64,000 nucleotides of DNA from Adiantum capillus-veneris (Eukaryota; Streptophyta; Polypodiopsida; Polypodiales; Pteridaceae): assembly GCA_014529385.2 (NCBI GenBank), contig CM043942.1, positions 55,180,647 through 55,244,646 on the forward strand, written 5' to 3'. Positions 1-10,888 of the stretch are shown one piece after another. A program made the translations under genes and the position numbers. The notes beneath the pieces were generated by a model. The model made no database searches. It was not told where the DNA came from and saw only the letters and a program-made list of their open reading frames with translations. Every line of letters starts with the position of its first letter. The stretch's first letter is position 1.

Positions 1-560
1 AGCAGGATTGTAAAGTATATAACCTTTACTTCCACTACTGTACCCCACAAATATACATTTGATTGCCTTATCATCAAGCTTCCCACGTAACTGTTGAGGG
101 ATGTGAGCATAAGCAAGACAACCAAAAACACCAAGATAACTGATTGAAGGTTTTCTGTCATACCAAGCTTCATATGGAGTAATGGTCTTCAAGGCACGAG
201 TAGGACACCTGTTCAAAACATGTGTTTCACAAGCAACTGCCTCCATCCATAGCTTATGAGGCAAACTCTTAGCCTTGAGCATACATCTAGCCGTCTCCAT
301 TAAAGACCTGTTCTTCCTTTCTGCAACACCATTCTGTTGTGGTGTGTATGGCATAGTGCATTGGTGTTTAATGCCTTTCTTTCCCAAAAAATCCTTAAAT
401 GCACCTGACATGTATTCACCTCCTCGATCGGTACGAAGAGTCTGTACTTTGCAACCTGTTTCATTTTCAACCATGGCGACATAATGTTGAAAAATTGCAA
501 AACACATCTGACTTTGCTTTGAGTGGATACACCCAACAAAACATCAATGAAGGTCACAAA
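1..560 (-). pseudogene. Copia I integrase core (frameshifted)
   Basis: Minus-strand translation in shifting frames gives the second catalytic region (LRTDRGGEYMSGAF), then PQQNGVAERKNRSL with the catalytic Glu, then the conserved stretch LPHKLW..A..VLNRCPT and the pre-RT signature CIFVGY. This is the D,D35E integrase that inserts the cDNA. Continuity with the upstream pre-integrase piece is lost at a stop near 558, so at least one frameshift is present. The segment continues past the window edge. Confidence 0.88.
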
Positions 561-1570
561 TTAAAGGCTGTTTCCCATAGATGGCGTCCTCATAGGACCA
601 CATACATCACTGTGTACAAGCTGCAACTTTCGTGTCCCTCTAACTGAACCATCCTGCGAAAATGCAAATCTGTGCATCTTTCCAAGAACGCAACCTTCAC
701 ATACATGTCTTGGTGGCATCTCCAATAAAGACAAATCATGCACCATATTATGACGTTGTAAAGTCATCAAACTTCCATAACCAACATGCCCAAATCTAGC
801 ATGCCACAACTCAGCATCCTGCATGGCCTGAGTCTTTGTTTCTGCAATACATACCTGAATCTGCTTTTCATAACGATCTAGCACAAATAGTCCATTTTCC
901 AGTGTACCTGTAGTGATAAGAGAATAACCATTCTCTCGATCTCGTACAACACATCTGTCATCCTCAAAAATGACCCGAAGACCATTTTTTGCAAGAGAGG
1001 ATACAGACAACAAATTCTTCTTGATCCCTGGAACATATAAGACATCTGGCAAGCATAAATCAGAACCATCTGAAATGGTAATCAAAATCTTACCAACGCC
1101 TTTGATTGGATAAGAAGCATTATTTGCACATGTCACCTTCTTTCCTGCTGGAGCTGCATCCAATGAACAAAACAAATCCTTCCTTGAAGTAATATGCCTG
1201 GATGCACCACTATCAAAGTACCAAATCATTTGTGTCTCGTCAACACTGTAAGCAGAAAAATATGAACATACTAAGAAAGCATAAGAATCCTGCACAAAGT
1301 TTGCAGACTCTTCTTTAGCTGTAGAAGAATCACTAGAAGCTGAAACAACCAAACTTGACTCTTTCTTCTTTTCTTTAGCAATTCGCTTTTTACACTCACT
1401 AATGTAGTGACCAGGTTTCTTGCAGTAGTGACATTTACCTTTCTTCTTGGACTTGTCGGAATCACCTTTAGACTTCTCTGAAGTCTGTCCTGCACCAGAC
1501 TTGGAGTGATGAGCACTCTCTTTACCCTTGTTTTTGTTTGTACAACAAGAGCATGATCCATACCATCCAC
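561..1570 (-). pseudogene. Copia I gag C-terminus, protease and GAG-pre-integrase
   Basis: Two overlapping minus-strand frames cover this part (561-1352 and 1271-1570). A CCHC zinc knuckle CHYCKKPGHYISEC (about 1394-1435) would bind RNA in Gag. The aspartic protease shows WYFDSGASRHITS with the catalytic DSGA, followed by the Copia-specific block LYVPGIKKNLLSVS. The GAG-pre-integrase HHCC-like region is LWHARFGHVGYGSL..CEGCVLGKM, and the first integrase motif is VHSDVCGPM. The frame change between the two segments shows a frameshift near the knuckle. Confidence 0.9.
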
Positions 1571-1655
1571 CTGTAAAGACTTTTTCTTACGTGATTGATC
1601 CTCCTACAATAGCAAAAGCCACTAACTCTTCAAAACGAAGAGGCTCAGGATTAGC

Positions 1656-2240
1656 TCATAAAGACAGAGTCAAAGAAGTCTGAAAAGTCAAATAAGATGG
1701 TGGTAGTGAATTGAGTGTTTTGGAAACCAAGTCCTTCTCTGGAATCACTTCATCAATGCTAAGCAATTGCTCTTTAAGATCCTTGATTTTTGTAAGATGC
1801 TCGACGATATCGTCACCTTCGTCCATCTGTATTTTGTCAAGTTGTTTCTTCAAAAACTCTATTCTCGCAGCGTTTCTTCCTCCAAACATAGCTTGTAGAG
1901 TGTCCCAAGCATCCTTAGAAGTTCTGCAAGATCTGATATGTGGTGTGATTTTCCTCTTTATGGTTAAGGCAATCACAGCCATAGCTTGTGCATCTTTAGT
2001 ATCCCATTTCTTTTGCTCTGGAGTGACTTGTAAGGGTCCTGCACCAACAGCTGCACCACGACCAGGCGTGGCAGGTGCAATGCTACCTGGAAGAACTTCA
2101 TCTCCACAGACATAATCCCACAATCTTTTACCAACCAAAACATTTTTGGCCATAAAAGACCAAAGAGAATAGTTGGTACCATCCAATTTGTCTTCGGATG
2201 TAAACGCACAAAAAATCTCTTTCTCCGTAGATTGAGCCAT
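1656..2240 (-). pseudogene. Copia I gag (UBN2-type) N-terminal part
   Basis: I take the ATG at 2240 (MAQSTEKEIF) because it starts the family-typical N-terminus; an upstream ATG at 2255 is in frame. The motif LDGTNYSLWSFMAKNVL, then W..DAQAMAVIALTIK, then AWDTLQAMFGGRNAARIEFLKKQL are hallmarks of Copia Gag of the UBN2/gag-polypeptide type. The frame ends after LTFQTSLTLSL, and reading resumes in another frame towards the zinc knuckle, so this copy is broken. About 385 bases of untranslated leader separate it from the primer site. Confidence 0.9.
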
Positions 2241-2625
2241 ACTGTGGATGCACACAAGAGAGCAAAAGAACCTCCAAGAGATTCACAAATCTCCTCTCCA
2301 ATGCAAGCAAAACTCTACACAAAATCTCAGCACAAAGCTAAGACAAGCTGCTTCCCAAAAGAACTGTTTACTTGAAGAAAATCTATCAAAAAGCACACCC
2401 TCTTGATCTAAACGCCTCCAAAAAGTAACTTGTGCTACGCTGCTCATAACAAAATTCTGAGGGCTTGAACGGCTTCAAAAGGGGGGTAAAACCCTAGGTT
2501 GCCTTTTGAGAATACTCCTGGAACGTCGAGGATGCTCCCACGAGCAAATTTTTCGAAAACTGCCTGAAAACTGCGATTGCGCGCGCGGACGCAAAAACGC
2601 AAGTAGAGGATCTGGAAATCACCTT

Positions 2626-2637
2626 GCTCTGATACCA
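2626..2637 (-). promoter_or_regulatory. Copia I primer-binding site (tRNA-Met)
   Basis: The minus strand reads TGGTATCAGAGC, the standard match to the 3' end of initiator tRNA-Met. It lies two bases inside the LTR end, which fixes the LTR boundary and the orientation of the element. Confidence 0.95.
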
Positions 2638-2639
2638 AT

Positions 2640-2909
2640 TGTTGAAGATGATGAAACAGGAAACAGAAGGAAGATAGCAACTCAGAGTAGGAAGAAGATG
2701 GAGAAGGAGAAGACACAGAGCTTGCGTACGAGATCTCTGTAGTCTATCTCTCTGTATTAGAATAATAGAGTATTTACAAACTCAGAGCTACAAAGCTTAT
2801 ATGAGACCATAAGAGATAAGGTGTCCTTTCACACCGGATGTCCAGGGGGAAAAACCCAGTGGGACAAAAGTGCCCTGGTGAAGCGCGTATACACACTAAC
2901 ACTACTACA
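2640..2909 (-). repeat. Copia I 5' LTR (270 bp)
   Basis: On the minus strand it begins TGTAGTAGTG at 2909 and ends TTCAACA at 2640, next to the primer site. A TATA-like CATATAAGC lies near 2795 in element orientation, so transcription would start in the 2760s. The outer boundary rests on the TG end and on similarity to the start of the Copia K LTR; the partner LTR is outside the window. Confidence 0.85.
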
Positions 2910-3954
2910 TGTCTATAATTTTATGTGTGGCTGTTGTGGAAAACGTAGAATACAACCAACCAAAGATATTATGAATGCAATCTTCTTTGTGTTGTAGAGG
3001 TTATATTATTCTAGGAATCAACTCTCCTAACTTTCATGTATAGATTCTTTCAAATTTGTAGATTAAAACAACCCTAATTTTTCTCTTGTGGAAAATCAAG
3101 ATAACCAAGTTTGCAACCTAACAATAGCTACGACAGTAATTGTACACAAGAAACCTGAATTTCTTCTAAAGAGATATTAGACCTTGGATATTAATAGTGT
3201 TTTTGGACAGAAATTTTAAAAGAAAATCCATGTTTTTTGAAGTTACTAATTTTAACTATACTGCCTATTATATTGTCAATATTTATATTATGAGTTGAAA
3301 AAGTCATAGGATAATAAACTTATTTTGTTTTTAATATTCTAACTAGCTGGCTTTGTAGATGATTTTGGGGTCGTAGAACTTGGAAAGAATAAAAGTTTTG
3401 TTCCATGCATTTGAGTTAGAAGCTTTTTACTAAATTGATTTATTTTTTACTTTTGGATTCTTGGCTACATCTTTTAGAATAAGAAATCTTTGGGATAAGT
3501 TGATTTACTGACAATCTTCTTCGTGAGTATCTTTAGTTAGATATGTAAACATGCTTTGTATGTACTAATGCACTTATATGGTTTTTGTTTTACATTGTTC
3601 AATACTATGCTTATCATATTTGTGCGATCGTATCGAAATCAATCTTGTGAATCGCCTCTTCTTAGCACAAAATTGACACACTCTTGACTCATTAATTATA
3701 CTTTGGTGTGAGTTTGATAGGTGAAACTCTCTCTAGCTTGTACAAGGATTCTAATCAAGAATCCTTGATGTTTGGGTTGAGATTCTATCAATTATAGCTC
3801 ACTCCACATACACATGCAAGTATATTTTTGGGCAGAGGAGATGTTCCAGGTATGTGCATAAAAAAGGTATTCCTTTTTCTACCTTTTCCTTATCAACATT
3901 ATCTTATAAGTTGTGATGCAAATAATCTTGTAAGACATCAACTCATATTTTAAA
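2910..3954. other. AT-rich intergenic stretch, nothing recognised
   Basis: About 1.05 kb between Copia I and element A. I see no long reading frame, no LTR ends and no RNA gene. It is AT-rich and unique within the window. It may be host intergenic DNA or an old unrecognised repeat. Confidence 0.6.
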
Positions 3955-3959
3955 TTGAA
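3955..3959. repeat. Element A target-site duplication, left (TTGAA)
   Basis: TTGAA directly precedes the TG of the 5' LTR and recurs directly after the CA of the 3' LTR (15490-15494). This exact 5-bp duplication proves that the two LTRs belong to one insertion. Confidence 0.95.
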
Positions 3960-4180
3960 TGTTGACCGCTGGGTCAACAACACAGCATAACTCAAGTTTC
4001 GTACAAAAGTCTTATCTTTTGTGAGTTATGAAATGCTACAGATTATGGCTATAACGTCATTTGTAATGAGTAGTTATTCTAGTTTCAGAAGACGGGGTGC
4101 AATGGCACTTCCAGATTGTAAATACAAAGCCATTTGACCCTTTCAACCCCATTTTTTGGTTAAACCTAAGGTATCCTTAG

Positions 4181-4188
4181 TATATAAG
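4181..4188 (+). promoter_or_regulatory. Element A LTR TATA box
   Basis: TATATAAG about 220 bases into the LTR; the same motif is in the 3' LTR at 14767-14774. Elements C and D have TATAAAAG in a similar setting (54918-54925; minus strand 26255-26262). The position suits a Pol II promoter at the U3/R boundary. Confidence 0.65.
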
Positions 4189-4536
4189 GTACCTAGGTCA
4201 TTTTGTAAAAAAGGACTTTTAATCATAATAAAAAATTTAGCGCTGCCGTCTACTGTGTGTGAGGACATAGATGACTCGCTACGCCCGGCTCGCTCAACAC
4301 ATTGGAGATCCGACTGCACCATTGTTGTAGGCTCGAGGAGAGCTACGTGACAACGCCAAGCATTCCACGCGAGACGAAGCGCACATGCCGACGCATCTAC
4401 GAGCTATTTGTGGCCGTAAGTGTATCAAACGATGTCTGTTTTCTGCGTGCTAGTAGTCTATAGAATCATGGCAACATAAGCTACGCATAGGTACTCATAA
4501 ATTTCAATTTCGAGCACTTTCAAAATTCTGCTCTGT

Positions 4537-4548
4537 CATCCTACGCGT
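4537..4548 (+). promoter_or_regulatory. Palindrome half-site in element A LTR
   Basis: CATCCTACGCGT equals the inner left arm plus centre of the 24-bp palindrome repeated in the leader (5427-6858), but the right arm is missing. The 3' LTR has the same half-site at 15142-15153. Element C shows the same arrangement with its own palindrome (55277-55288). The role is unknown. Confidence 0.7.
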
Positions 4549-4884
4549 TTTCCGCAGATGGGCTTTGAGTGTAGAAGCTTAGGGACAGGTGTATCCTAGT
4601 GAGGGGATGGTGTTCCTTAAGTTTGTATGAATCTGGCATGATTAGGTGAGTTATCTTCCGTATGTGTGTATGTGGCTAGGTGGTGTAGTTGAGGGCATTG
4701 AGGTTCTTGATTGTGGTTTAGTTGGCCTTCCAGAGTGTTGTATGTGTAGGATGGTCTCAGCCTGACAAGCTACAGAGATTTCCTCCGTGTGCGTATCGCG
4801 TCATCTTTGTCCTCGATTGACATTATGTTGATCTAGGTAGTGTTTGCATGCACTTCATGGATGTGTGAGTCGCCCGTCCAACAT

Positions 4885-4902
4885 TGGCGCCGCTGCCGGG
4901 GA
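4885..4902 (+). promoter_or_regulatory. Element A primer-binding site (tRNA-Asp type)
   Basis: TGGCGCCGCTGCCGGGGA, one base after the LTR end. It matches the complement of the plant tRNA-Asp 3' end with one mismatch. This primer type is known in the Athila and Tat Gypsy lineages. Confidence 0.9.
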
Positions 4903-5426
4903 CACAAGGACCTAAGTAGGTTTCCTACTAACACTCGTGTGATGGTTGCTTGATTTAGTTTCGGCTAAAGAAAGCGTTTTTCTTAAGTGGATCCGGAAGA
5001 GGATATTCCGCGATCAAGTGGATAGCCAGGAACCGTGTGTCTTGCCGAGGGTCTGTGACTAGATAGGTTTAGTTAGGATCTGTGGATTAGAGTAGTTGTT
5101 GGTGGTCAAGTGATTTGTGAGGTGATAAAAGCATTTACTAGTCCGTGTGTGGCAGTGAAGCGTTTTTCTACTCATAGATGCAAAACCCCATATGATTTGT
5201 AGGAGTAGCTTTAGGTAAGTGATCTGATTATGATCTAGAGCTATTCAGCACTGAATTATTTGCTTAAGTGCTTGATTGCATTTGAAATCATGGAAAAGTG
5301 TGCTTTTGAGGGTAAAAATGCATTAAACAAGCTTTTGTGGATATTTTTGTATGACTGACTGATGTTGGGCACATAAAAGAGCATTTGCAAGGGTTCTGTG
5401 AAAAAAACCTGCAATTCTGTAAACAT

Positions 5427-6858
5427 AGACATCCTACGCGTAGGATGTCTCAAGGGGGTTCTGGAGACCAAATTTTGAAATTCTGAGTTGACCAGTGTGT
5501 TCAGAAGGTAGGTTTTACCCTATTTTCACCTGGAAAGTGGAAATTTGACCAAATTTTGACAGATCAAAGCCAAAAGACGAGAATTGCCAGACATCCTACC
5601 CAAATTGTGCCAAGGCATAATTTTTGAGACCAAACCATAGGATGACTCCATAGGCATGTTCTAAATGTTGTATTGAGTGCATGTGAGAAATTTCATCTCA
5701 TTTGGGTCAGTGAAAGGGAAGATTGAGCGGACTTTAGCACTTTTGACTGAAAAAGGCAAGAACAGCTAGTTTTGGGGTCTTTTGACATCCAAATTAAAAT
5801 CTAAGCATAGCATTGGGTTGCTGACATCAAGGGGAAGCTGTGGGACAAGTCTGGGGTCAAACAGGCCAAAAAGACATCCTACGCGTAGGATGTCTTCTGT
5901 GTGATTTTGGACTCTAAACAAAATTCTGAGCATACCACAGTGATCAGCACCTTAAGAAGAGTCTGTGGTTCAAATTTGGGGCAATTCTGAGCAGTTAGAC
6001 ATCCTACGTGTAGGATGTCTAAGGCATGATTTAGAGGCCAAATTCAAACTGTGGACATAGCAGGGTGTTGTATAGCCTTAGGCAAGCCTCCTAGGCAAAT
6101 TTGGTCCAATTTGGAGTTGATTTGACTTGGGAATTCATCAGAACAGACATCAGGCTTTTGGAACAGATTCTTGATCATTTGCCCAACCTATAGGTGTCAG
6201 AATCAAAAAGTAAAAATAGTTGTGAGCTTAGCACATCAAGGGGAAGCTACAGTGCAAGTTTGAGCTGAAACAGAGCAAAAAGACATCCTGCGCGTAGGAT
6301 GTCTCCAGGGTCATAAAGTGGTCAAAATTCTACTTTGGCCATATAGGGAGGTTCTAAGTGTCTCAAGGATTCCAGAATTTTTTTCAAAAGTGAATTTGGA
6401 CCTTGTTTGGCCTATTTACCAAGCAAAGACAAGAATTGTGAGACATCCTACTCTTGGAGTGCACTAGAAGCTCTTGCAGCCTAAATCTTGACCTATTGGC
6501 ATCCAAATTCAATTTTGAGTATACCATTGGGTTGCTGAGAACTAGGAGAATCTTGGGATCAAGTTTGGACAAAATCTGAGCAGTTAGACATCCTACACGT
6601 AGGATGTCTCCAGCTTGATTTAGAACTCCAAACCAACCTATGAGCACACCACTGTGATCAGCACATCAAGGAGAAGCTGGGGTGAAAATTTCAAGTCATT
6701 CTGAGCAAAAAGACATCCTACGCGTAGGATGTCTCAAGGACATTTTTAGGTCCAAAGGAAATTCTGACCATACCATTGTGTTGCTAGACTCAAGGGGAGT
6801 CTGTGGACCAAATTTTGTTAAATTCTGAGCATATAGACATCCTACGCGTAGGATGTCT
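5427..6858 (+). repeat. Array of 24-bp palindromes in the element A leader
   Basis: Seven copies of a 24-bp palindrome (left arm AGACATCCTACG followed by its reverse complement) lie at 5427, 5872, 5997, 6281, 6586, 6711 and 6835. Four are perfect (5427, 5872, 6711, 6835); 5997, 6281 and 6586 each have one substitution. Left-arm remnants sit at 5589 and 6441. The palindromes are embedded in a degenerate repeat of roughly 125-150 bp with recurring phrases such as CACATCAAGGGGAAGCTG and AATTCTGAGCA. In RNA each would fold into a 10-bp stem with a CGCG loop. No ORF covers the array. Confidence 0.93.
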
Positions 6859-7272
6859 CTAGGCCAGTTTTAGGGTCCAACTGTACTTTTGACCATACAG
6901 GAGTGTTCACAGTCTCACAGAGATCCATTCTAAACTGCATTTCACTGTTTTGGCCATAACTTTCACAAACGGTATCGGATTAGAAAAGTTTTTATATCAA
7001 AACGTAGCCTGAGAGCGGCTCTACAGATCTTAGAGCAAAACTTGAACTAAATAATGCCGACGGCAACCATTTAGGTCAACTTTGAAAAAAACTTCGTTTG
7101 AGGCCTCAAAATACATTCGCAAGTTAGGGGTGTCTAAAAGCAACAATTTGCAAGAATTGTGAGAAAACGGTTGCGGTTTTGGACATAGTTTCGACTTTTC
7201 CCTAACCAAAGCACTTGAACACAGTAGACTAAGTCTACTTGAACCAAGAAAAATCTCTTAAGCCCAGAAATC

Positions 7273-9660
7273 ATGTCTACCCTAGATTCAAACGCAGCTT
7301 ACACAAGCTTGGAGATCCCGACTATAGAGGAATATCCTCCCACGATGGATCTTCCAAACTTGCAATTGATAAAGATCCATCTTGTTGAGAGAGTTTGGAT
7401 GATTGGTCATGAGAGTGACGGACTATATAGATACATTGACGACAATGAGGTCAATCTTTATAGGTGCTCACATCCATACCTAGAAGAGATAACGGATTAC
7501 AAGCTCTTATATGTCTACACATACGGAGTCGACTGTCAATGGAGATCTATAGTTGTCGATAAGTATAGACGAGAATACAGAGTTGTAGAAAGCACAAATC
7601 CACTGAGTGTACTAGAAAGAGGTGGATATTTGGTCAATGAAGGACCACAAATGCCTCCACCAAGAAGAGAGCCACCAAGATTCCCTTCAAGAGCGATAAC
7701 GACAGAAGGATTGGGAGAGTCTCTGGTTAGACTTGTAGACAATGGACGAGTTAGACCATCCCAAGTCCAGAAATGGGTAAACAGAAAATACTCCGGAGAT
7801 AAAGATCCGAGAGATCACGTAGCGGCTTTTAGAAGAGTGATTAGAGCAGAGGAAGTTTCAGATTTTGCGACACAGTTTGCGGGATTTGGATTGACTCTAG
7901 AAGATGATGCAACTACATGGTTCGACTCGGTGGAAAAATGGGATTTTGAGACCCTAGATGAGCTGTTTGAGGAGTTTATTGAAAAATTCTCGCCAAAAGG
8001 CATTGCTCACAACACGGTCTCGCAAATCCATAGATTCAAACAGAAAGAGAATGAATCAGTACGCAAAGCATCATTACGGCTCAAGAGATATGTTAAGCTC
8101 TGTTCGAGAGCGGAATTACCTATGCAAGCAAGACTGATGTTGATCTTTATCTAGGGAATGAGACATGCGGGCCTTCAGAAGGATCTGCATATGATAAGGA
8201 GGACGACGTTAAACGAGTTGATCAAAGAAGCTCTTTATCTAGTGGATAATTGTGAGGCATACAAAGAAAAGGACTTAAAGAGTCAAGGAGATGACACATC
8301 CTCTTAGCACAGTGTTTCAGAGATAAGTGAGTCCATTGCCAAGCCAACGAAACCTATTGATCAAGAAAAGCTTATCGACGACTTGGTCAAGAGGTTGATT
8401 CCTCTTGTAAGGTCTGATTCGGGAGAGCCGAAGTGGTGTGAAATTGAGAGAAAATGGACGAACCATACGGGGGAAGAGTGCTATTATAGCATGGAAAACG
8501 CTAGGGAGAGGTATGTACAACCTGTTCCAGAAGCACCTACTCCACCTAGATACATTACGGGGAATGCGCCAGGACCAGTAGGAGTTTTAAGGCCACAGCT
8601 TGTCTTAGGACAACAACCTCCGCTGCCAGGTGCTAGAATGCCGGTAGACATGAGATACATGCCAATGATGGAAGCATCAAATAAACCAACGCCAATACAA
8701 GCTACAATGTGGTATAGCAACCAAAGTGAGTACTACCCTTTGGAGCAACAAAATATGAGAGAAACACATGGAGTGGTGAGGCCTGTACAACCTCCACCTC
8801 CTGGGTTTCAGTCGAAAGAAAGAAGGTATGAAATGGACGAAAGGACATTGCGATTCATTGCAAATAGCGGCTTATCTAGGTCAAAGCTTGCTTATAGCCA
8901 AGAGTAAATGCTAAAAGAATCTCCTCAACCAGAGATAGATTGTCACAAAAGTCATGACAACCACTTGGTCAAACAATGTCCTCATATGGAGATCACTGAA
9001 GTAGATGCCTATTGTCTTGAGTGTGGCATCACTCACTTGATCCCCGATTGCCGGAAAAAACCAAACCAAATTAGGAAAATCATGACAAATGTATTAGGGA
9101 TTGTTCAGCTACCTAATAGCTCAGAAAATGAAAATGTTGTACCAATTCAAGTGGTTACGACAGCACAAGCTCAAAGGAAAGCTGATGAGAATCCAGAGAC
9201 AAAGAACACGGAAAGTGACACGAGTCCAAAGAAAAATGATGGACCAAAGACAGACGCACCTAGTCAGAAAACCAAGAGCAAACGAAATAGTTGGAAAGCT
9301 AGAAAAACTAGGATGAAAGCACGCAGGGAACGAGAGCAAAAATCCCTAGCTGAGAAGCTTACTGAAGCTGAGGAGAAGATAAAACAACATGAGGAAAAGG
9401 AGGCACCTTCTCTTACACAAATGGTTAAACCTCTAGAAGAACCATCCACGGATGAGAAACTGAGAAGTGCTAGTTCAGGAGGATCTGTGTGGGTAGAGAA
9501 GGTTAATGAGACATTAGATGCCCTCTTGAAAGCCTATGATGTGAGGCTCAAAAACAACCAAACCCAAGAACACACGTGGATGAAATATCCCTATTCGGAA
9601 CTAGAAAAGCAAAAATTTGAAATGTGCCAGAAAATGATTCAAAAGCCCAAGCCTTACTAG
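7273..9660 (+). pseudogene. Element A gag (three in-frame stops)
   Basis: One frame runs for about 795 codons from ATG 7273 with stops at 8152, 8305 and 8905. The Retrotrans_gag-like domain spans roughly residues 180-330 (TTWFDSVEKWDFETLDELF, then FSPKGIAHNTVSQIHRFKQ). A Pro-rich linker follows. Two zinc knuckles of unusual spacing, C-x2-C-x3-H-x4-C, lie at 8941-8979 (second Cys replaced by Ser) and 9013-9051 (CLECGITHLIPDC). A Lys/Glu-rich helical tail with QKSLAEKLTEAEEKIKQHEEK closes the frame. Gag would form the particle and bind the element RNA. All three stops could come from C-to-T change of CAG or CAA. Confidence 0.85.
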
Positions 9661-10064
9661 AACCACCAGTTGCAAAACCTGAGGATGTGATCCGTGTCAT
9701 GCCTACACAAGTAATCCCACCAAACCAGAAACTAAAAGAGCCAGATTCTAGTCATGAGCACAGACCAAACCTCAAAGACCCAGCATTAGAAACAAGGATA
9801 GTACTGAATACCACAGATAACTCTTCCGAGGGATTTCACCAAGCTATACCTGAGGATTGTAAAGAGATAGATGGTCTTGACGAATTGTGGAAACAAGTCA
9901 GAGAGGCCAATGAAGCGGATGACCTAAGAAGACGAGTAGACAAGACTAGTGATGAACGAGGAGTGTTTCTACCACCAATAGAGGAATTTGGGACTGGATC
10001 TCAATTGAATCTAGAAGTGCGATCGTATTGGAGGAGACAAAGGATCTGTACAATCTATGGATAG
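9624..10064 (+). pseudogene. Element A gag-protease linker in shifted frame
   Basis: After the gag frame stops at 9658, similar acidic, polar coding-like sequence continues in another frame (EDCKEIDGLDELWKQVREANEADDLRRR) up to 10064. It has no recognisable domain. It probably links gag to the protease and was separated by a small indel near 9640. Between 10065 and 10275 no long frame is open. Confidence 0.55.
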
Positions 10065-10275
10065 TCAACCCCATTCGCTAAGAACACTACCGTCCTACAT
10101 GGGAGAGTACGAGACCAAGTCAGATGTGGTTGCAGTCCCATCACACAGACTGTCTCCCAACAAGGCCATCGATTCAAAGGGGCTAGTAGATATTCTATCT
10201 ACCCCAGTCACCTGAACAATAATGTTTAGCCGAGTTGCTCAGAATTAGACCAAACATGTGGGCTAATGTGGGTAA

Positions 10276-10841
10276 ATGTCTAGAAAACTTGGTGTAAAAA
10301 CCCCAATGACTCAAATCGAGGAAGGCATCAAAGAGCTTGAAATGCCTCAACTAAATACTAGGCCAGTGCCATTAAACAAGGTAGGCGAGTATTACGAGGG
10401 AGAAGAGGGAAACACCACCCTTCCTGTGGAATTCAATACTGTAAAAACCATGGCAATCCTTGACAGTGGAGCTGGTGTGGCCATTGCAACCAAAGAGGTT
10501 TGGAAAAAATGGGGAAAACCTGCCTTGATATCCACATGAATGACCCTGCAGCTTGCAGACGGACACAAGGAAAGCCCCTAGGACTGCTAGAAAAAGTACT
10601 TGTTACTTCTTGTGGCATTGAATATGAACACACTTTTGCTGTTGTTGACTTTGGCAAGAAGAACAACTATGACATCATTCTGGGAAGACCATTCATGCAA
10701 CAATTGAAAATGGTCCAAGATTGGGGTTATGACCATATATACCTGAGACATATGGAAACCATAACAAAGATAAACTTGAGGGACCATAGCTATAGGGATG
10801 TGATGAGAACACCGTTGAGGAGTTTGATTCCGCCACAGTAG
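10276..10841 (+). pseudogene. Element A aspartic protease (frameshifted)
   Basis: The first frame (10276-10539) has the catalytic site MAILDSGAGVAIATKEVW. The second (10500-10841) has the flap and C-terminal part, including NYDIILGRPFM, the usual ILGRPF motif of Gypsy proteases. One indel near 10560 and one stop separate them. The enzyme would process Gag. Directly after it, where RT should start, comes an unrelated acidic ORF. Confidence 0.88.
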
Positions 10842-10888
10842 CAGGATCAGAACTTCCAGCTTGGTTAGGTAAGCCTAAAGAACTGTGG

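Larger units (their letters stand above)
1..2909 (-). mobile_element. Ty1/copia retrotransposon I, 5' half (minus strand)
   Basis: Read on the minus strand, the order is 5' LTR (2640-2909), tRNA-Met primer site, gag, zinc knuckle, protease, GAG-pre-integrase and integrase, and the element runs off the left edge. Integrase before RT is the Copia order. Frameshifts and stops break gag-pol, so it is dead. Its proteins are clearly related to Copia K at the right end of the window, and the LTR starts match (TGTAGTAGTG against TGTGGTAGTG), so both belong to one family. The RT and the 3' LTR lie outside the window. Confidence 0.93.
3960..4883 (+). repeat. Element A 5' LTR
   Basis: Starts TGTTGACC and ends CGTCCAACA. 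The first 20 bases form a hairpin (TGTTGACC, loop GCTG, GGTCAACA). A TATA box TATATAAG is at 4181-4188. Downstream blocks that include ATCCTAGTGAGGGGATGGTG and GTCTCAGCCTGACAAG recur in diverged form in the LTR of element C, which makes A and C relatives. Confidence 0.95.

Noticed and set aside
5427..6858. CRISPR-like array
   Set aside because: The repeated palindromes are not direct repeats with unique spacers of equal length; spacers are themselves degenerate repeats, and the DNA is a plant retrotransposon leader.
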